From positions 1 to 54,632 of the forward strand of contig CAIJGA010000023.1 of the NCBI GenBank assembly GCA_903820085.1: a stretch of DNA of 54,632 bases. The letters run 5' to 3'. The translations under genes were made by a program, and so were the position numbers. Source of the DNA: an uncultured Chlorobiaceae bacterium (lineage in GTDB: Bacteria > Bacteroidota > Chlorobiia > Chlorobiales > Chlorobiaceae). The notes below the pieces were generated by a model, which worked only from the letters and a program-made list of their open reading frames with translations, made no database searches and was not told the origin of the DNA. Shown here in pieces: positions 7,895 through 17,458 of the stretch (the stretch's first letter is position 1; each line of letters begins with the position of its first letter).

Positions 7895-8300
7895 AACTTT
7901 ACTTCCTGTTTAGGGAGTTTTATAAAAAAATGACGAAATATTATCTGCCTACGTATTGTTAACAACTTGAAATGGAGTGTGTTACTAGCTAACCCAACCA
8001 ACTGCAGGCAATTCTCGGCATTGACCGCTACCCATGAACCGGAAAAAAGGAGTAATCAGAGGTTATAAAAAATAGTATACGCACACAGAGTGCGTCAAGA
8101 ATCCCTCGGTTTTGGCTTTATAAAAAAAATATGCAACTCAAATGATATCGATGAATATCGTATATATTACTTAATATAAAAGTAACAAAAAAGTAACTAA
8201 CGTCTAAAAAGAGTAAATAGGAGAAGACGGGCACCTTAGGATGTACCCGTGATAGCTTTTGGCAGGCTGATGTAAGGTAGGATGTGACGTCAGATCTTTG
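7895..8300. other. AT-rich control region upstream of the Cyc2-like gene
   Basis: About 400 bases without a supported gene. On the minus strand it must carry the promoter of the cytochrome-porin gene at its left part and the end of the trpB transcript at its right part. Bases 8100-8215 are very AT-rich with overlapping short repeats (AGTAACAAAAAAGTAACTAAC). I looked for a Fur-type 19-bp box and did not find one. Confidence 0.4.
8227..8250 (-). terminator. weak hairpin after trpB
   Basis: On the minus strand ACGGGTAC pairs with GTGCCCGT (one G-T pair) around an 8-base loop, about 50 bases after the trpB stop. The following sequence is pyrimidine-rich but lacks a clean T run, so termination is tentative. 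Confidence 0.4.
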
Positions 8301-9500
8301 TCAGAGCAACAGTTCCCTCATGATGGTTTCCATGTCCTTGTCGCCCCTTCCAGAAAGGTTGACTACAAGAACGGCGTCTTTTGGCATCTTTGGTGCTCTG
8401 GTGATGGCGTAGTGCATGGCATGGGCGGATTCAAGCGCGCAGATAATGCCTTCAGTTTTTGCCAGTGTTTCAAGCGCTGCAAGTGCTTCACTGTCGGTCA
8501 CTGATGTGTAGCTTACCAGCCCGAGTTCCTGGAGGTAGCAGTGCTCAGGGCCGACACCGGGATAGTCAAGACCTGCTGAGATGGAGTGTGCTTCCTGAAC
8601 CTGCCCGTCCTCATTTTGCAGCAGTTTGGTCAGTGCACCGTGAAGCACTCCGGGTTTTCCAAGCGTCAGGGAGGCTGCATGCCGCTTGTCGAGCCCTTCA
8701 CCGGCAGCTTCCACGCCAACCAGCTCAATTTTTCCGGCATCCTTCAGAAATTCATAAAACATGCCGACCGCATTGCTGCCGCCCCCAACACAGGCGGTAA
8801 TGACGTCGGGCAGTTTTCCTGCCTGCGCAATAATCTGGGATCGGGTTTCATGTCCGATAACGGCCTGGAAATCGCGTACGATCATTGGATAGGGATGCAT
8901 GCCGACAACCGAGCCGATAATGTAAAAGGTCTCTTCAGGGTTGTTCATCCAGTCGCGGATTGCTTCGCTGGTGGCATCTTTCAGGGTTTTTGAGCCGCTC
9001 CCAACCGGGCGTACCTCTGCACCAAGCAGCTTCATGCGTGCGACGTTCGGTGCCTGCCGCCGGATATCTTCTTCACCCATATAGACAATGCATTCAAGAT
9101 CGAACAGGGCGCAGACTGTTGCCGTGGCTACTCCGTGCTGTCCGGCACCGGTCTCCGCTATGACTCTTTTCTTTCCCATGCGACGCGCGAGCAGTACCTG
9201 GCCGAGTGCGTTGTTGATTTTATGGGCTCCGGTGTGGCAGAGATCTTCCCGTTTGAGATATATCTGTGCTCCCTGAAGCGTCGTGCTGAGCCGTTCGGCA
9301 TGATAGAGGGGCGTTGGCCTGCCGACATAATCACGGAGGAGGTGGTCAAGAGTTGCCTGAAAGGTCGGGTCTTTTTTTGCCTTGAGATACTCCGATTCAA
9401 GATCGGCGGCATTTTTAACGAGGGTCTCGGGGATAAACTTGCCGCCGAAACAGCCGAAATGTCCGGCGGAATCGGGTGCGGAATAATCTGGAGGCAGCAT
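8301..9500 (-). CDS. trpB: tryptophan synthase beta chain
   Basis: TrpB condenses indole with L-serine using PLP in the alpha2-beta2 tryptophan synthase. The sequence shows [12 protein letters not shown] near the start, the PLP lysine in [13 protein letters not shown] (Lys94), [11 protein letters not shown], and the phosphate-binding [10 protein letters not shown]. The 399 residues are full length. The ATG at 9500 lacks a clear Shine-Dalgarno sequence. The partner trpA lies 11 kb away on the other strand, so the two subunits are not co-transcribed. This is the TrpB1 type that pairs with TrpA. Confidence 0.97.
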   Translation of the reverse strand: MLPPDYSAPDSAGHFGCFGGKFIPETLVKNAADLESEYLKAKKDPTFQATLDHLLRDYVGRPTPLYHAERLSTTLQGAQIYLKREDLCHTGAHKINNALGQVLLARRMGKKRVIAETGAGQHGVATATVCALFDLECIVYMGEEDIRRQAPNVARMKLLGAEVRPVGSGSKTLKDATSEAIRDWMNNPEETFYIIGSVVGMHPYPMIVRDFQAVIGHETRSQIIAQAGKLPDVITACVGGGSNAVGMFYEFLKDAGKIELVGVEAAGEGLDKRHAASLTLGKPGVLHGALTKLLQNEDGQVQEAHSISAGLDYPGVGPEHCYLQELGLVSYTSVTDSEALAALETLAKTEGIICALESAHAMHYAITRAPKMPKDAVLVVNLSGRGDKDMETIMRELLL

Positions 9501-9653
9501 GGAATAAAAAAAGTTAAAGAATTCCTAACAGTGTGGTTACCCTATTTCCGGCAAAGGGTGGCTGCAGAAAAAATCGACCACACGATCAATAAAAATAATA
9601 TATTTAGCTTTTACAAAAGAACATCATAATACTGTAGCGGAGCATTACTCTGG

Positions 9654-12251
9654 TTGAAGTTGATCATGCAAAAAAACTCGTTCCTGACCATTTTCTGCCT
9701 CGTTATGTCGGGGGCGCCTTTTTTTTCACAGAAGGCTTTGCATGCTGCCGACAAGTTGGTCCTGCGGAGCCAGGAACCTTCAAAAAAACGGTCAGTACAG
9801 GCTGATTCGCTTTCCGGAATGGGGGGTCTTAAAAGTACCATTTATTTTACGGCGAAGGATTCGGTTATCTACAGGCTGGACCGGCGGAGCATGGAGCTGT
9901 GGGGGAAAGGGGCTATTGACCATGAGGGGACCTCTATCAAGGCTCCAAAAATTATTGTTGATCTCGATACGTCGCTGCTCCATGCATTCAGCCAGGTTGA
10001 TCCCTCGGACAATAAAGTAGAGTATGCTCTCTTCGCTGACCGGGACGGGAGTTTCAATGCTGAAACAATGAGTTACAATTTTCAAACCGGAAAGGGAGAG
10101 ACTTCCCGTGTCTCCTCTTCTTCCCAGGAGATGATTTATAGCGGAGAGCATGTTACGAGGCTTGAAAATGGCAATATGCTCATCAGGAAGGGAATCTTGA
10201 CTTCGTGCAATGATCTTGAGCCGCATTACTGGTTCACCTGCTCCCGGATGACCGTTGTTCCTGATAAAAAGGTTTCAGCGACAGGGGTGGTCATGTATGT
10301 CCGGCCGGAACTTTTGTCTAAACGCCTTCCCGCCGTGCCGATTTTTGCGACGCCTTATATGGTCTTTCCGTTAAATGGTTCTGATTCGCGGTCGTCAGGT
10401 TTTCTTACGCCCAGTTATGGCAATGACAGTGAGCGTGGTTCCTCTTTGTCGAAGCTTGGCTATTTCTGGGCCATCAACGATTACATGGATCTCCGCTCCG
10501 AGGGGGATATCTCCGTGAATGGAAGCTGGCGTCTTGGTGACCGGTTTCGCTATGTGGTGCCAAATCTTTTTTCCGGTTTGATTTCAGGGGAGTACAAACG
10601 ATATCCCCGCTATACTGACTGGAATGCAACCGTTGTTCATAATCAGGTTTTTGATCCCTCGACTCGCCTTGACGTCTATTTCCAGTTGCAGGGTTCCCCA
10701 CAGAGCTACAATCTGAATTCCATTAATTCGGTGACCATGGTGACACAGCAGTCAAATGCCCGTGCCACGTTGGCTAAGACGTTCAATGATGAAAACAGCA
10801 TTTTTACCCTTTTTTACAATCGGTCTGAAGCGCTGAGTACTCATTATATTTCTCAGAGTGTTGGAGCATCATTTTATCAGAATCGCATGTACCCCTTTCG
10901 TTCAGCTTTTTCCGCTGACGACTGGAAATCGAATCTCTCCATAACCACTGGTGCGTCGTATGCTTCTGAGTTGACTTCACAGAATCTTGTCGCATCTGCC
11001 GGCTATTCATCAGATTTTGATGGGGAGGTGGGGTACTATCATGAATTTGGTCCCGGATCGAAGGCCCTGTTTACGCAGGGGATCAGCCTGCAGGGGAGGA
11101 AGCCTTACAACGGGCGTTATGACGATACATACAGTGGCAGGAGTCTGGTATTGCCGTTGCGCGTGCAATCCACCCTTTTTAATTATTTCAATGTCAATCC
11201 TAGTCTGACCGTTGTCCATTCACTCCGTGCGGATGAGGGGAATACGGATTTCTCTACAACCATTTTTGCGGTTGATGCCAGTACAAGGCTCTATGGTGTT
11301 CTTGAGACAGGGTTTCTTGAAGATCTTCTTGGTCTAAAGGCGCTACGTCATGTTTTTGTTCCTATGATCACCTACACCTGGAATCCTGCTTTTTCAGGGA
11401 GCGGGTATGACCCCAAGCTCCACCAGTATGATTGGCCAGATCAAAATGCGCTCAATCCGGGCATGCCCGAAGGGCAGAGCACGGTTGGCATAACGCTGAA
11501 AAATCTTTTTCAGGGCAAATTCAGGGATTCATCGTCCCGGCTGGACGAGGGTTCACCTGACGGAGACCATACAAAGCAACTGCTCTCGGTGACCGCTTCG
11601 ACCTCCTATAATGCAGCGGCTGATTCTTTTCATTTTGCTCCTCTGGCCTTGATCGCGTCAAGCAATGTCCTTTCGGAAAATCTGCTTTTCAGCGCAGGCT
11701 CCATGTATGATCTTTACAGCTATGATCCGTTGACCGGGGAGAGGGTTGGTCGTCTTAACCGTGATGAGGGTAACGGACTGCTTCGTTTTGTCAAGGGTTT
11801 TTTTGATATGAGCTTGAGCCTTCAGGGCAACAGGCCGGGCGCTATCTCTCCTGCACCTTCCAGGTCGCCGGTGATGATGAATACCCTTCAGACTTTCTTC
11901 AATGAGGGGTACTTCCGCAGCATCGATTACAGCCTGCCCTGGGAACTTCGGTTTTCCCTCTTTCTGCAATCCAACAAGAGCAATCCGCTTGTGCCGGAGA
12001 CAACTTCGCTGATCAACGTTGCAGCAACAGCAGCACTGTCAAAAGAGTGGCAGATAGCGATGAACTCCGGGTATGATCTTCAGGAAGGCGGACTGGTATT
12101 GCCGATGCTCCAGATTTCACGCAATCTTCATTGCTGGCAGATGAGCTTTCAGTGGGTTCCTTTTGGCCAATTTCGAAGCTATGCTCTCGAAATTGGCCTG
12201 AAGGCACCTCGGTTGCAGGATATTCACGTCAGAAAGGTTCGCAGTATGTGA
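9654..12251 (+). CDS. lptD: LPS-assembly outer-membrane protein LptD family
   Basis: LptD inserts lipopolysaccharide into the outer leaflet. The 865-residue protein has a signal peptide ending near QKALHA, then an OstA/LptA-like beta-jellyroll region (about residues 50-190, KAPKIIVDLDTS and SYNFQTGKGE). A long beta-barrel region follows, with family blocks such as FATPYMVFPL and SSGFLTPSYG near residues 235-260. It starts at TTG 9654; an ATG at 9666 gives an equally good signal peptide and may be the true start. The C-terminus lacks a final aromatic residue. It lies alone, with the next gene convergent only 3 bases after its stop. Confidence 0.85.
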   Translation: MKLIMQKNSFLTIFCLVMSGAPFFSQKALHAADKLVLRSQEPSKKRSVQADSLSGMGGLKSTIYFTAKDSVIYRLDRRSMELWGKGAIDHEGTSIKAPKIIVDLDTSLLHAFSQVDPSDNKVEYALFADRDGSFNAETMSYNFQTGKGETSRVSSSSQEMIYSGEHVTRLENGNMLIRKGILTSCNDLEPHYWFTCSRMTVVPDKKVSATGVVMYVRPELLSKRLPAVPIFATPYMVFPLNGSDSRSSGFLTPSYGNDSERGSSLSKLGYFWAINDYMDLRSEGDISVNGSWRLGDRFRYVVPNLFSGLISGEYKRYPRYTDWNATVVHNQVFDPSTRLDVYFQLQGSPQSYNLNSINSVTMVTQQSNARATLAKTFNDENSIFTLFYNRSEALSTHYISQSVGASFYQNRMYPFRSAFSADDWKSNLSITTGASYASELTSQNLVASAGYSSDFDGEVGYYHEFGPGSKALFTQGISLQGRKPYNGRYDDTYSGRSLVLPLRVQSTLFNYFNVNPSLTVVHSLRADEGNTDFSTTIFAVDASTRLYGVLETGFLEDLLGLKALRHVFVPMITYTWNPAFSGSGYDPKLHQYDWPDQNALNPGMPEGQSTVGITLKNLFQGKFRDSSSRLDEGSPDGDHTKQLLSVTASTSYNAAADSFHFAPLALIASSNVLSENLLFSAGSMYDLYSYDPLTGERVGRLNRDEGNGLLRFVKGFFDMSLSLQGNRPGAISPAPSRSPVMMNTLQTFFNEGYFRSIDYSLPWELRFSLFLQSNKSNPLVPETTSLINVAATAALSKEWQIAMNSGYDLQEGGLVLPMLQISRNLHCWQMSFQWVPFGQFRSYALEIGLKAPRLQDIHVRKVRSM

Positions 12252-12254
12252 TGA

Positions 12255-13142
12255 TTACTGTGAAGCCGGGACTTCAATCAGTTCCAGGATCCGTACCAGC
12301 CGTTTGTTAAACTCTTCATGGGCATCGTGGTGGCTGCAGTGCGATGCTTTGGGGATGATATATGCACCGGCCTGCGGCAGAAGCTGCTGGAATTCCGGGA
12401 TGATTTTATTTGGCGGGAGTGCGCTGTCTTCTGAACCCCAGACCAGAAAAGCCGGGCCCTCGTAATTGCAGGGTTTTGCAAGGTGGTCGAGCCGGAAATC
12501 AAGCGGCCTTTTTGAGGGTGAGAGGTAAGAGTATTGAGCGCCTTTGTCCTGAAGCGGCAGGGTGAACTGGTTGATCAGCTTGTCATCAACCTTGCTTTGA
12601 TTATAGTATGTCGGCATAAGGCTCTGGCCAACAGCGACAGGATTAGCAAAAGCGGCAAGAAGCATCTCGCCGATAAGAGGTGATGCAACAAGTCCAAAAA
12701 AAAGAGTGTTCATGCCATCCATCGTATCTCCAAAAAGGCCGGATGGATTGACCAAAATGAGCGCTTTTATTTTTTCGGGTTGATGGTGGGCAAAATAGAC
12801 TCCGCTTGCTGCGCCCATTGAATGGCCGACAATAATAACCGAATCAAGTTTTTTCAGATAGAGAAATGTTTCAATCTGTGATGCGAACAGTTCAAGACTG
12901 TAGCGTACATTTGGTTTTTCTGATTTTCCGAATCCGATCAAATCCATGGCATAGATTTTATGGTCATGGGTAAATTCAGGGATATTCAGATCCCAGTGTT
13001 CAATCATTCCTCCGTAGCCGTGAAGAAAAAGAAGTGGCGTTGTATTTTCGTTACTCTCTCCGAACTCCTGATATCGGATTTTTGCCTCTTGTTCAGGAGC
13101 AAATTGCCATAGAAAATACTGATCTTTTACAGTGCTGTTCAT
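12255..13142 (-). CDS. alpha/beta-hydrolase fold protein
   Basis: The 295-residue protein has the oxyanion-hole motif FLHGYGG (39-45), the nucleophile elbow GHSMGA (Ser108), an acid residue in [10 protein letters not shown] (about Asp239) and the catalytic His in KASHCSHHD (about His268). It lacks a signal peptide, so it is probably cytoplasmic. The lid region after residue 130 is rich in Met and Phe and suggests a hydrophobic substrate. Similar enzymes are haloperoxidase-like esterases or BchO-like proteins; the sequence does not settle the substrate. It is divergent from the Rrf2 regulator and could share its control region. Confidence 0.8.
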   Translation of the reverse strand: MNSTVKDQYFLWQFAPEQEAKIRYQEFGESNENTTPLLFLHGYGGMIEHWDLNIPEFTHDHKIYAMDLIGFGKSEKPNVRYSLELFASQIETFLYLKKLDSVIIVGHSMGAASGVYFAHHQPEKIKALILVNPSGLFGDTMDGMNTLFFGLVASPLIGEMLLAAFANPVAVGQSLMPTYYNQSKVDDKLINQFTLPLQDKGAQYSYLSPSKRPLDFRLDHLAKPCNYEGPAFLVWGSEDSALPPNKIIPEFQQLLPQAGAYIIPKASHCSHHDAHEEFNKRLVRILELIEVPASQ

Positions 13143-13233
13143 GATAAAAACCGGTGATTGCGGATGATAAAACTCGACTCTTTATATAATATGGTTTTTT
13201 GCGGCAAGAGAAAAGATATTAGGTTTATATGGA

Positions 13234-13258
13234 AAATAGGGTTAAAATAATCCTATTT
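13234..13258. promoter_or_regulatory. 25-bp dyad, probable Rrf2-family operator
   Basis: AAATAGG and CCTATTT flank an 11-base centre. The core ATAGGGTTAAAATAATCCTAT is symmetric at 16 of 21 positions (ATAGG-r-TTA-www-TAA-y-CCTAT). It ends 17 bases before the ATG of the Rrf2 gene and about 90 bases from the start of the divergent hydrolase gene. Its size and placement fit autoregulation by the IscR-like dimer encoded next to it; this is inference from position and symmetry. Confidence 0.6.
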
Positions 13259-13275
13259 AACCAACATCAGATGTT

Positions 13276-13689
13276 ATGCTTCAGGTTTCCAGAAAATTTG
13301 AATATGGCCTGCATGCAGTTACCTATATGGCAACAAAAGGTCTCGGTCGGGTAGTCACCGTCAAGGAGATGGCTGATGAGATCGGCTTTTCACAGGAGTT
13401 TCTTTCCAAGGCCATGCAGAGTCTCAAAAGAGCGGGTATTGCGACCTCTGTTCAGGGGGTAAATGGCGGCTATATGCTTGCCAGGCCGATTACGGAGGTC
13501 ACCGTTGCCGATATTGCGATTGCCATTGAGGGACGGCCGCATCTGGTGCGCTGCGGGGTGAAGGCTGATAGCTGTGAAATTTTTTCATCGTGTCATCACC
13601 GTGGCTATATGAATAACTTGCAGCATAAAATACAGGACCTTCTGGCGGCAACGACCATTCACTCTCTTCTTCAGGAGATAGAGCGTTGA
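13276..13689 (+). CDS. Rrf2-family transcriptional regulator, iron-sulfur type
   Basis: The 137-residue protein is a winged-helix Rrf2 regulator: VSRKFEYGLHAVTYMA at the N-terminus, recognition helix region SQEFLSKAMQSLKRAG (39-54), wing VQGVNGGYMLARP (59-71). Three cysteines at 93, 100 and 106 (VRCGVKADSC, SSCHHR) have the IscR-like C-x6-C-x5-C spacing used to hold a [2Fe-2S] cluster. It therefore probably senses Fe-S status, redox or NO. No isc or suf genes follow, and uvrA is about 100 bases downstream on the same strand. The name IscR is not justified without its regulon. Confidence 0.85.
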   Translation: MLQVSRKFEYGLHAVTYMATKGLGRVVTVKEMADEIGFSQEFLSKAMQSLKRAGIATSVQGVNGGYMLARPITEVTVADIAIAIEGRPHLVRCGVKADSCEIFSSCHHRGYMNNLQHKIQDLLAATTIHSLLQEIER

Positions 13690-13726
13690 AGCTCAGCGAA
13701 AAGTTTTTTCTCTGAGCTTCAACGCT
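13682..13726 (+). terminator. 15-bp perfect hairpin overlapping the Rrf2 stop
   Basis: AGCGTTGAAGCTCAG (13682-13696) is exactly complementary to CTGAGCTTCAACGCT (13712-13726) with a 15-base loop. The left arm contains the last codons and the TGA stop of the regulator gene. Only pyrimidine-rich sequence follows, without a long T run. It may be a terminator or a 3' mRNA-stabilising hairpin before uvrA. Confidence 0.5.
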
Positions 13727-13789
13727 TCGTTTCTTATCTTCGTCTTTCAGATGCACTTTTTTTTGGATGAAACAAGATGACATTACCAT

Positions 13790-16636
13790 ATGACCAATCA
13801 TAGGCTCAAGCATTCAGCCGTAACTGAAACGAGTCTGCCTGATATTATCCTTAAAGGCATCAATACCCACAATCTCCGCAATATCTCGGTCTGTATTCCC
13901 CGCAACAAGTTTGTAGTGCTGACGGGAGTCAGCGGATCGGGCAAGTCAAGTCTCGCCTTTGATACTCTTTATGCAGAAGGTCATCGTCGTTATGTTGAAT
14001 CCCTTTCATCCTATGTGCGCCAGTTTCTTGAACGCATGCCACGGCCGGATATTGAAAGTGTTGAAGGAATTGCTCCGGCCATAGCCATCGAGCAGAAACC
14101 TATTCCGAAAAATCCACGATCTACCGTTGGAACGGTATCGGAAATATATGACTATCTCCGCCTGCTCTATGCCCGTATCGGTAAAATCTACTCCCGCGAT
14201 ACCAATGAGCTTGTCTTGAAGCATACTCCTGATGATGTGAGTTTGCAGGCTGGTTTTTTTGAGGAGGGTACAAAATTTTATGCAGGCTTTTTTTTCCCCG
14301 CTCATGAGGATGCCGGCCATCATACCTGTCCGGTGCAGGATGAAATAGCCAACCTTCTGAAAAAGGGCTTTTTCAGGGTGGTAGCAGGGGATGAGACTCT
14401 TGATCTTAACCAGGAGTCGTCCTGCAAGCGGGTGCTTGAAATGCCGAATGCCGAACGGGCATCCCTTCTTGTGCTGGTTGACCGTTTTGTGGCGCGCAAT
14501 GATGAGAAGGTCTTCAGCCGGGTCTCACAGGCGGCGGAGAGCTGTTTCAATGAGTCCGGCGGGTATGCTGTCCTGAAGGTTGTGGAAGGAAAAACCTATC
14601 TCTTCAGCGACCGGCTCGAACTGAACGGTATTGAATATCAGGAGCCGTCGCCCCAGCTTTTTGCTTTCAATTCTCCGATTGGTGCCTGTACGACCTGTCA
14701 GGGGTTTGGACGTCTTGCCGGGATTGATGAGGATGCTGTTGTGCCGAACAAGTCGCTTTCGCTTGAAGAGGGTGCCATTGCCTGCTGGAATTCGGAAAAG
14801 TACCGGTGGAATCTTCTTGCGCTTCTTGACCATGCCGAAGATCTTGGTATTCCGGTTGACGTGCCCTACGAAAAGCTTTCCTATGAGCAGAAGGAGATTA
14901 TCTGGAAGGGGACTTCGGATAATCGCTATGACGGGATCAGGCCGTTTTTTGCTGAAATAGAGAAGGATGCCGGTTACAAGATGCACTATCGGGTCTTTTT
15001 AAGCCGTTACCGCGGTTACGCAATCTGTCCTGATTGTGAAGGGAGTCGCCTTAATCCTGATGCCAGGCTTGTCAGGGTTTCGGGTCGCGATATCGGAGAG
15101 GTTTCGCGGATGAATATTGCCGATGCATCCGACTTTTTCCGTAACCTCAACGTTTCGCCTTTCGATCGAAAGGTGGCTGAAGTTATTTTGCAGGAAATTA
15201 TCAAGCGCCTTGGCTATCTGCTTGATGTGGGATTGAATTATCTCACCCTTGACCGTCTGACCCATACCTTGAGCGGTGGTGAGTTTCAGCGCATCAATCT
15301 TTCGACCTCACTTGGTTCGCCGCTTGTCGGGGCCATCTATATTCTTGATGAGCCGAGCATTGGATTGCACCAGAGTGATTCTGCACGCCTGATTACGCTG
15401 CTCAGGAAGTTGCGTGATCTGGGCAATACCGTTGTTGTTGTTGAGCATGACCGCGAAATCATTGAGGCTGCCGATGAAGTGATCGATCTGGGCCCCTTTG
15501 CCGGCCGTCTTGGCGGTGAGGTGGTTTTTCATGGTTCGGTTGCGGCCATGAAGGAGTCCGGTACTTCGCTGACTGCCCAGTATATCAACGGAGTGAAACG
15601 GATTGTGGTGCCTGCCATTCGCAGAACGGTGGATTTCAGCACCTGCATTGAGATTACCGGTGCCATGCAGAACAATCTGAAAAATATCAATGTCCGCTTT
15701 CCGCTTGGTGTCATGACCTGCGTGACGGGGGTGAGCGGTTCAGGCAAGTCCACACTGGTCAATGATATCCTCAACAAGGGTATCATGAAGGATAAGGTTG
15801 GCTTGAAAGAAAAGGTCGGAACGCACCGCTCCATTTCGGGTTCCTGGCTGGTTGACCGAGTTGAACATGTCGACCAGTCTCCGATCGGCAAGTCAAGTCG
15901 GAGCAATCCTGTCACCTATCTGAAGATATTCGATGATATCCGCACGCTTTTTTCCCAGACAAAGGATGCACGGGAACGGGGGCTGAAGGCTGGTTATTTT
16001 TCCTTCAACATTCCCGGAGGCCGTTGTGAAACCTGTGCCGGAGAGGGGAGTGTCCATATTGAGATGCAGTTTCTTGCTGACATTGACGCCGTTTGTGAGG
16101 ATTGCAACGGTCTGCGCTACAAGGCTGAGACCCTTGAGGTGAAGTACAACGGGCTCTCGATAGCGGAGGTACTTGACCTGACGGTAGAGGAAGCAATCAC
16201 CTTTTTCAGCAGAGAGCGGGCGATTGCCAAAAAACTTATGGTGCTCGACGAGGTAGGGCTCGGCTATATCAGGCTTGGCCAATCTTCAAGCACCCTTTCG
16301 GGCGGTGAGGCCCAGCGTCTGAAGCTGGCAAGCTTTATTGCTCATGCCGATGCAGCGCATACCCTTTTTATTTTCGATGAGCCGACGACGGGGCTGCATT
16401 TTGAAGATATCAAAAAGCTTATTCTCTGTTTTGAAAAACTGCTTGAGCAGAATAACACCCTTGTCATTATTGAGCATAACCCAGACATCATCATGCAGGC
16501 CGACTGGGTTATCGACCTGGGTCCGGGAGCGGGGGACAAAGGAGGATCTCTTGTTGCTGAAGGTACTCCGGAGGAGGTGGCTCTCAGAGAGGACTCCCTG
16601 ACGGGCTGCTATCTCAAGCCTTTGCTTCAACATTGA
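13790..16636 (+). CDS. uvrA: UvrABC excinuclease ATPase subunit A
   Basis: UvrA recognises DNA lesions and loads UvrB in nucleotide excision repair. The 948 residues hold two ABC-type ATPase halves: Walker A GVSGSGKSS at 46-54 and GVSGSGKSTL near 646, signatures LSGGEFQRI and LSGGEAQRL, and Walker B ILDEPSIGL and IFDEPTTGL. The second zinc site is intact (CETC, 19 residues, CEDC). In the first zinc finger only the distal pair (GACTTC) remains; where E. coli has the first Cys pair the sequence reads near RLELNGIEYQ. The ATG at 13790 has no strong ribosome-binding site. Full length; no sign of truncation. Confidence 0.95.
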   Translation: MTNHRLKHSAVTETSLPDIILKGINTHNLRNISVCIPRNKFVVLTGVSGSGKSSLAFDTLYAEGHRRYVESLSSYVRQFLERMPRPDIESVEGIAPAIAIEQKPIPKNPRSTVGTVSEIYDYLRLLYARIGKIYSRDTNELVLKHTPDDVSLQAGFFEEGTKFYAGFFFPAHEDAGHHTCPVQDEIANLLKKGFFRVVAGDETLDLNQESSCKRVLEMPNAERASLLVLVDRFVARNDEKVFSRVSQAAESCFNESGGYAVLKVVEGKTYLFSDRLELNGIEYQEPSPQLFAFNSPIGACTTCQGFGRLAGIDEDAVVPNKSLSLEEGAIACWNSEKYRWNLLALLDHAEDLGIPVDVPYEKLSYEQKEIIWKGTSDNRYDGIRPFFAEIEKDAGYKMHYRVFLSRYRGYAICPDCEGSRLNPDARLVRVSGRDIGEVSRMNIADASDFFRNLNVSPFDRKVAEVILQEIIKRLGYLLDVGLNYLTLDRLTHTLSGGEFQRINLSTSLGSPLVGAIYILDEPSIGLHQSDSARLITLLRKLRDLGNTVVVVEHDREIIEAADEVIDLGPFAGRLGGEVVFHGSVAAMKESGTSLTAQYINGVKRIVVPAIRRTVDFSTCIEITGAMQNNLKNINVRFPLGVMTCVTGVSGSGKSTLVNDILNKGIMKDKVGLKEKVGTHRSISGSWLVDRVEHVDQSPIGKSSRSNPVTYLKIFDDIRTLFSQTKDARERGLKAGYFSFNIPGGRCETCAGEGSVHIEMQFLADIDAVCEDCNGLRYKAETLEVKYNGLSIAEVLDLTVEEAITFFSRERAIAKKLMVLDEVGLGYIRLGQSSSTLSGGEAQRLKLASFIAHADAAHTLFIFDEPTTGLHFEDIKKLILCFEKLLEQNNTLVIIEHNPDIIMQADWVIDLGPGAGDKGGSLVAEGTPEEVALREDSLTGCYLKPLLQH

Positions 16637-16657
16637 GCTTCCTGGCAGATCACCCGC

Positions 16658-16897
16658 TCAGCTTCTCTCCGGATCGTCTTCAAGCGCGCCGCCATGCAGC
16701 CTGATATGGGGAAAATGGGATGCCGTTCGCTCCACCCATACCGCCCCTCCCTTGCTGAACTCGCTTTCGTTTTCGGTGACGGAGAGTCGGTTTTTTGCCA
16801 AGGCGACTATTTCCTGCAGGAGAAGAACTAACTGCCGCTCTTCAGTCGTTGCAGTGTCGTCCTGCATTTTTGACTGTATGCTACCCAGCTTTTCCAT
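16658..16897 (-). CDS. hypothetical 79-residue protein
   Basis: I do not recognise a family. The ATG at 16897 is preceded by AGGAAAGG at a good distance, which makes it a better start than the ATG at 16939. The product begins MEKLGSIQSKMQDD, has a helical segment rich in Leu/Glu (EERQLVLLLQEIVALAKN) and a C-terminal part with Val/Trp/His. No signal peptide or membrane segment is visible. It is tail to tail with uvrA (21 bases) and diverges from the groESL promoter region. Confidence 0.55.
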   Translation of the reverse strand: MEKLGSIQSKMQDDTATTEERQLVLLLQEIVALAKNRLSVTENESEFSKGGAVWVERTASHFPHIRLHGGALEDDPERS

Positions 16898-17027
16898 GGT
16901 AACCTTTCCTATCGTGCTGTAATAGTGTACATGGGTCATTGTTATGTTGTGATCGTGTTAATTGCCAACGAAGTGGCAAACAAACTGTTTGGAGAAAAAA
17001 GTATTTTTGTTATTATTAAGTGTTCTT

Positions 17028-17054
17028 TTAGCACTCGGCCTCTTTGAGTGCTAA
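17028..17054 (+). promoter_or_regulatory. CIRCE operator of groESL
   Basis: TTAGCACTC, nine bases, GAGTGCTAA: a perfect CIRCE element, the binding site of the heat-shock repressor HrcA. It lies 70 bases before the groES ATG. The AT-rich TTATTATTAAG just upstream could supply the -10 region. hrcA itself is not in the window. Confidence 0.95.
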
Positions 17055-17123
17055 CGGCATAAACTCTCTACTTCAGTCAATAGTATCTTACTATTAAATC
17101 TAAAACCCAAACAAGAGAAGACA

Positions 17124-17411
17124 ATGAACTTGAAACCCTTATCTGATCGAGTTATTGTTAAGCCTGCAGCAGCAGAAGAAAAAACCAAAGGCGGCCTTTA
17201 TATTCCTGATACCGGGAAAGAAAAACCGCAGTATGGTGAAGTGGTAGCTGTAGGAGCAGGTAAAATTGCCGAAAATGGCCAGTTGCTTGAAATGCAGGTC
17301 AAGGTCGGCAGTAAAGTGCTGTATGGCAAATATTCCGGTACCGAGGTGAGCGTGGAAGGTGAGGATTACCTCATCATGCGCGAGTCGGACATTTTTGCTA
17401 TTCTTGGCTGA
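17124..17411 (+). CDS. groES: co-chaperonin GroES
   Basis: This is the 95-residue Cpn10 that caps GroEL. It shows [12 protein letters not shown] at the start, a mobile loop with the hydrophobic GGLYIP tripeptide region (about 25-32), [10 protein letters not shown], and the closing [13 protein letters not shown]. It lies 48 bases before groEL in the same operon, under the CIRCE element. ACAAGAGAAG before the ATG can serve as ribosome-binding site. A second, longer GroES-like gene lies at 50456-50845. Confidence 0.97.
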   Translation: MNLKPLSDRVIVKPAAAEEKTKGGLYIPDTGKEKPQYGEVVAVGAGKIAENGQLLEMQVKVGSKVLYGKYSGTEVSVEGEDYLIMRESDIFAILG

Positions 17412-17458
17412 TCTGTGATTAACTTTTTTTCAAAAACTTACAGGAGGAACGCTTTACA

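Noticed and set aside
7895-8300. Fur box upstream of the Cyc2-like gene
   Set aside because: I looked for the 19-bp GATAATGATAATCATTATC-type dyad and found only short AT-rich repeats.
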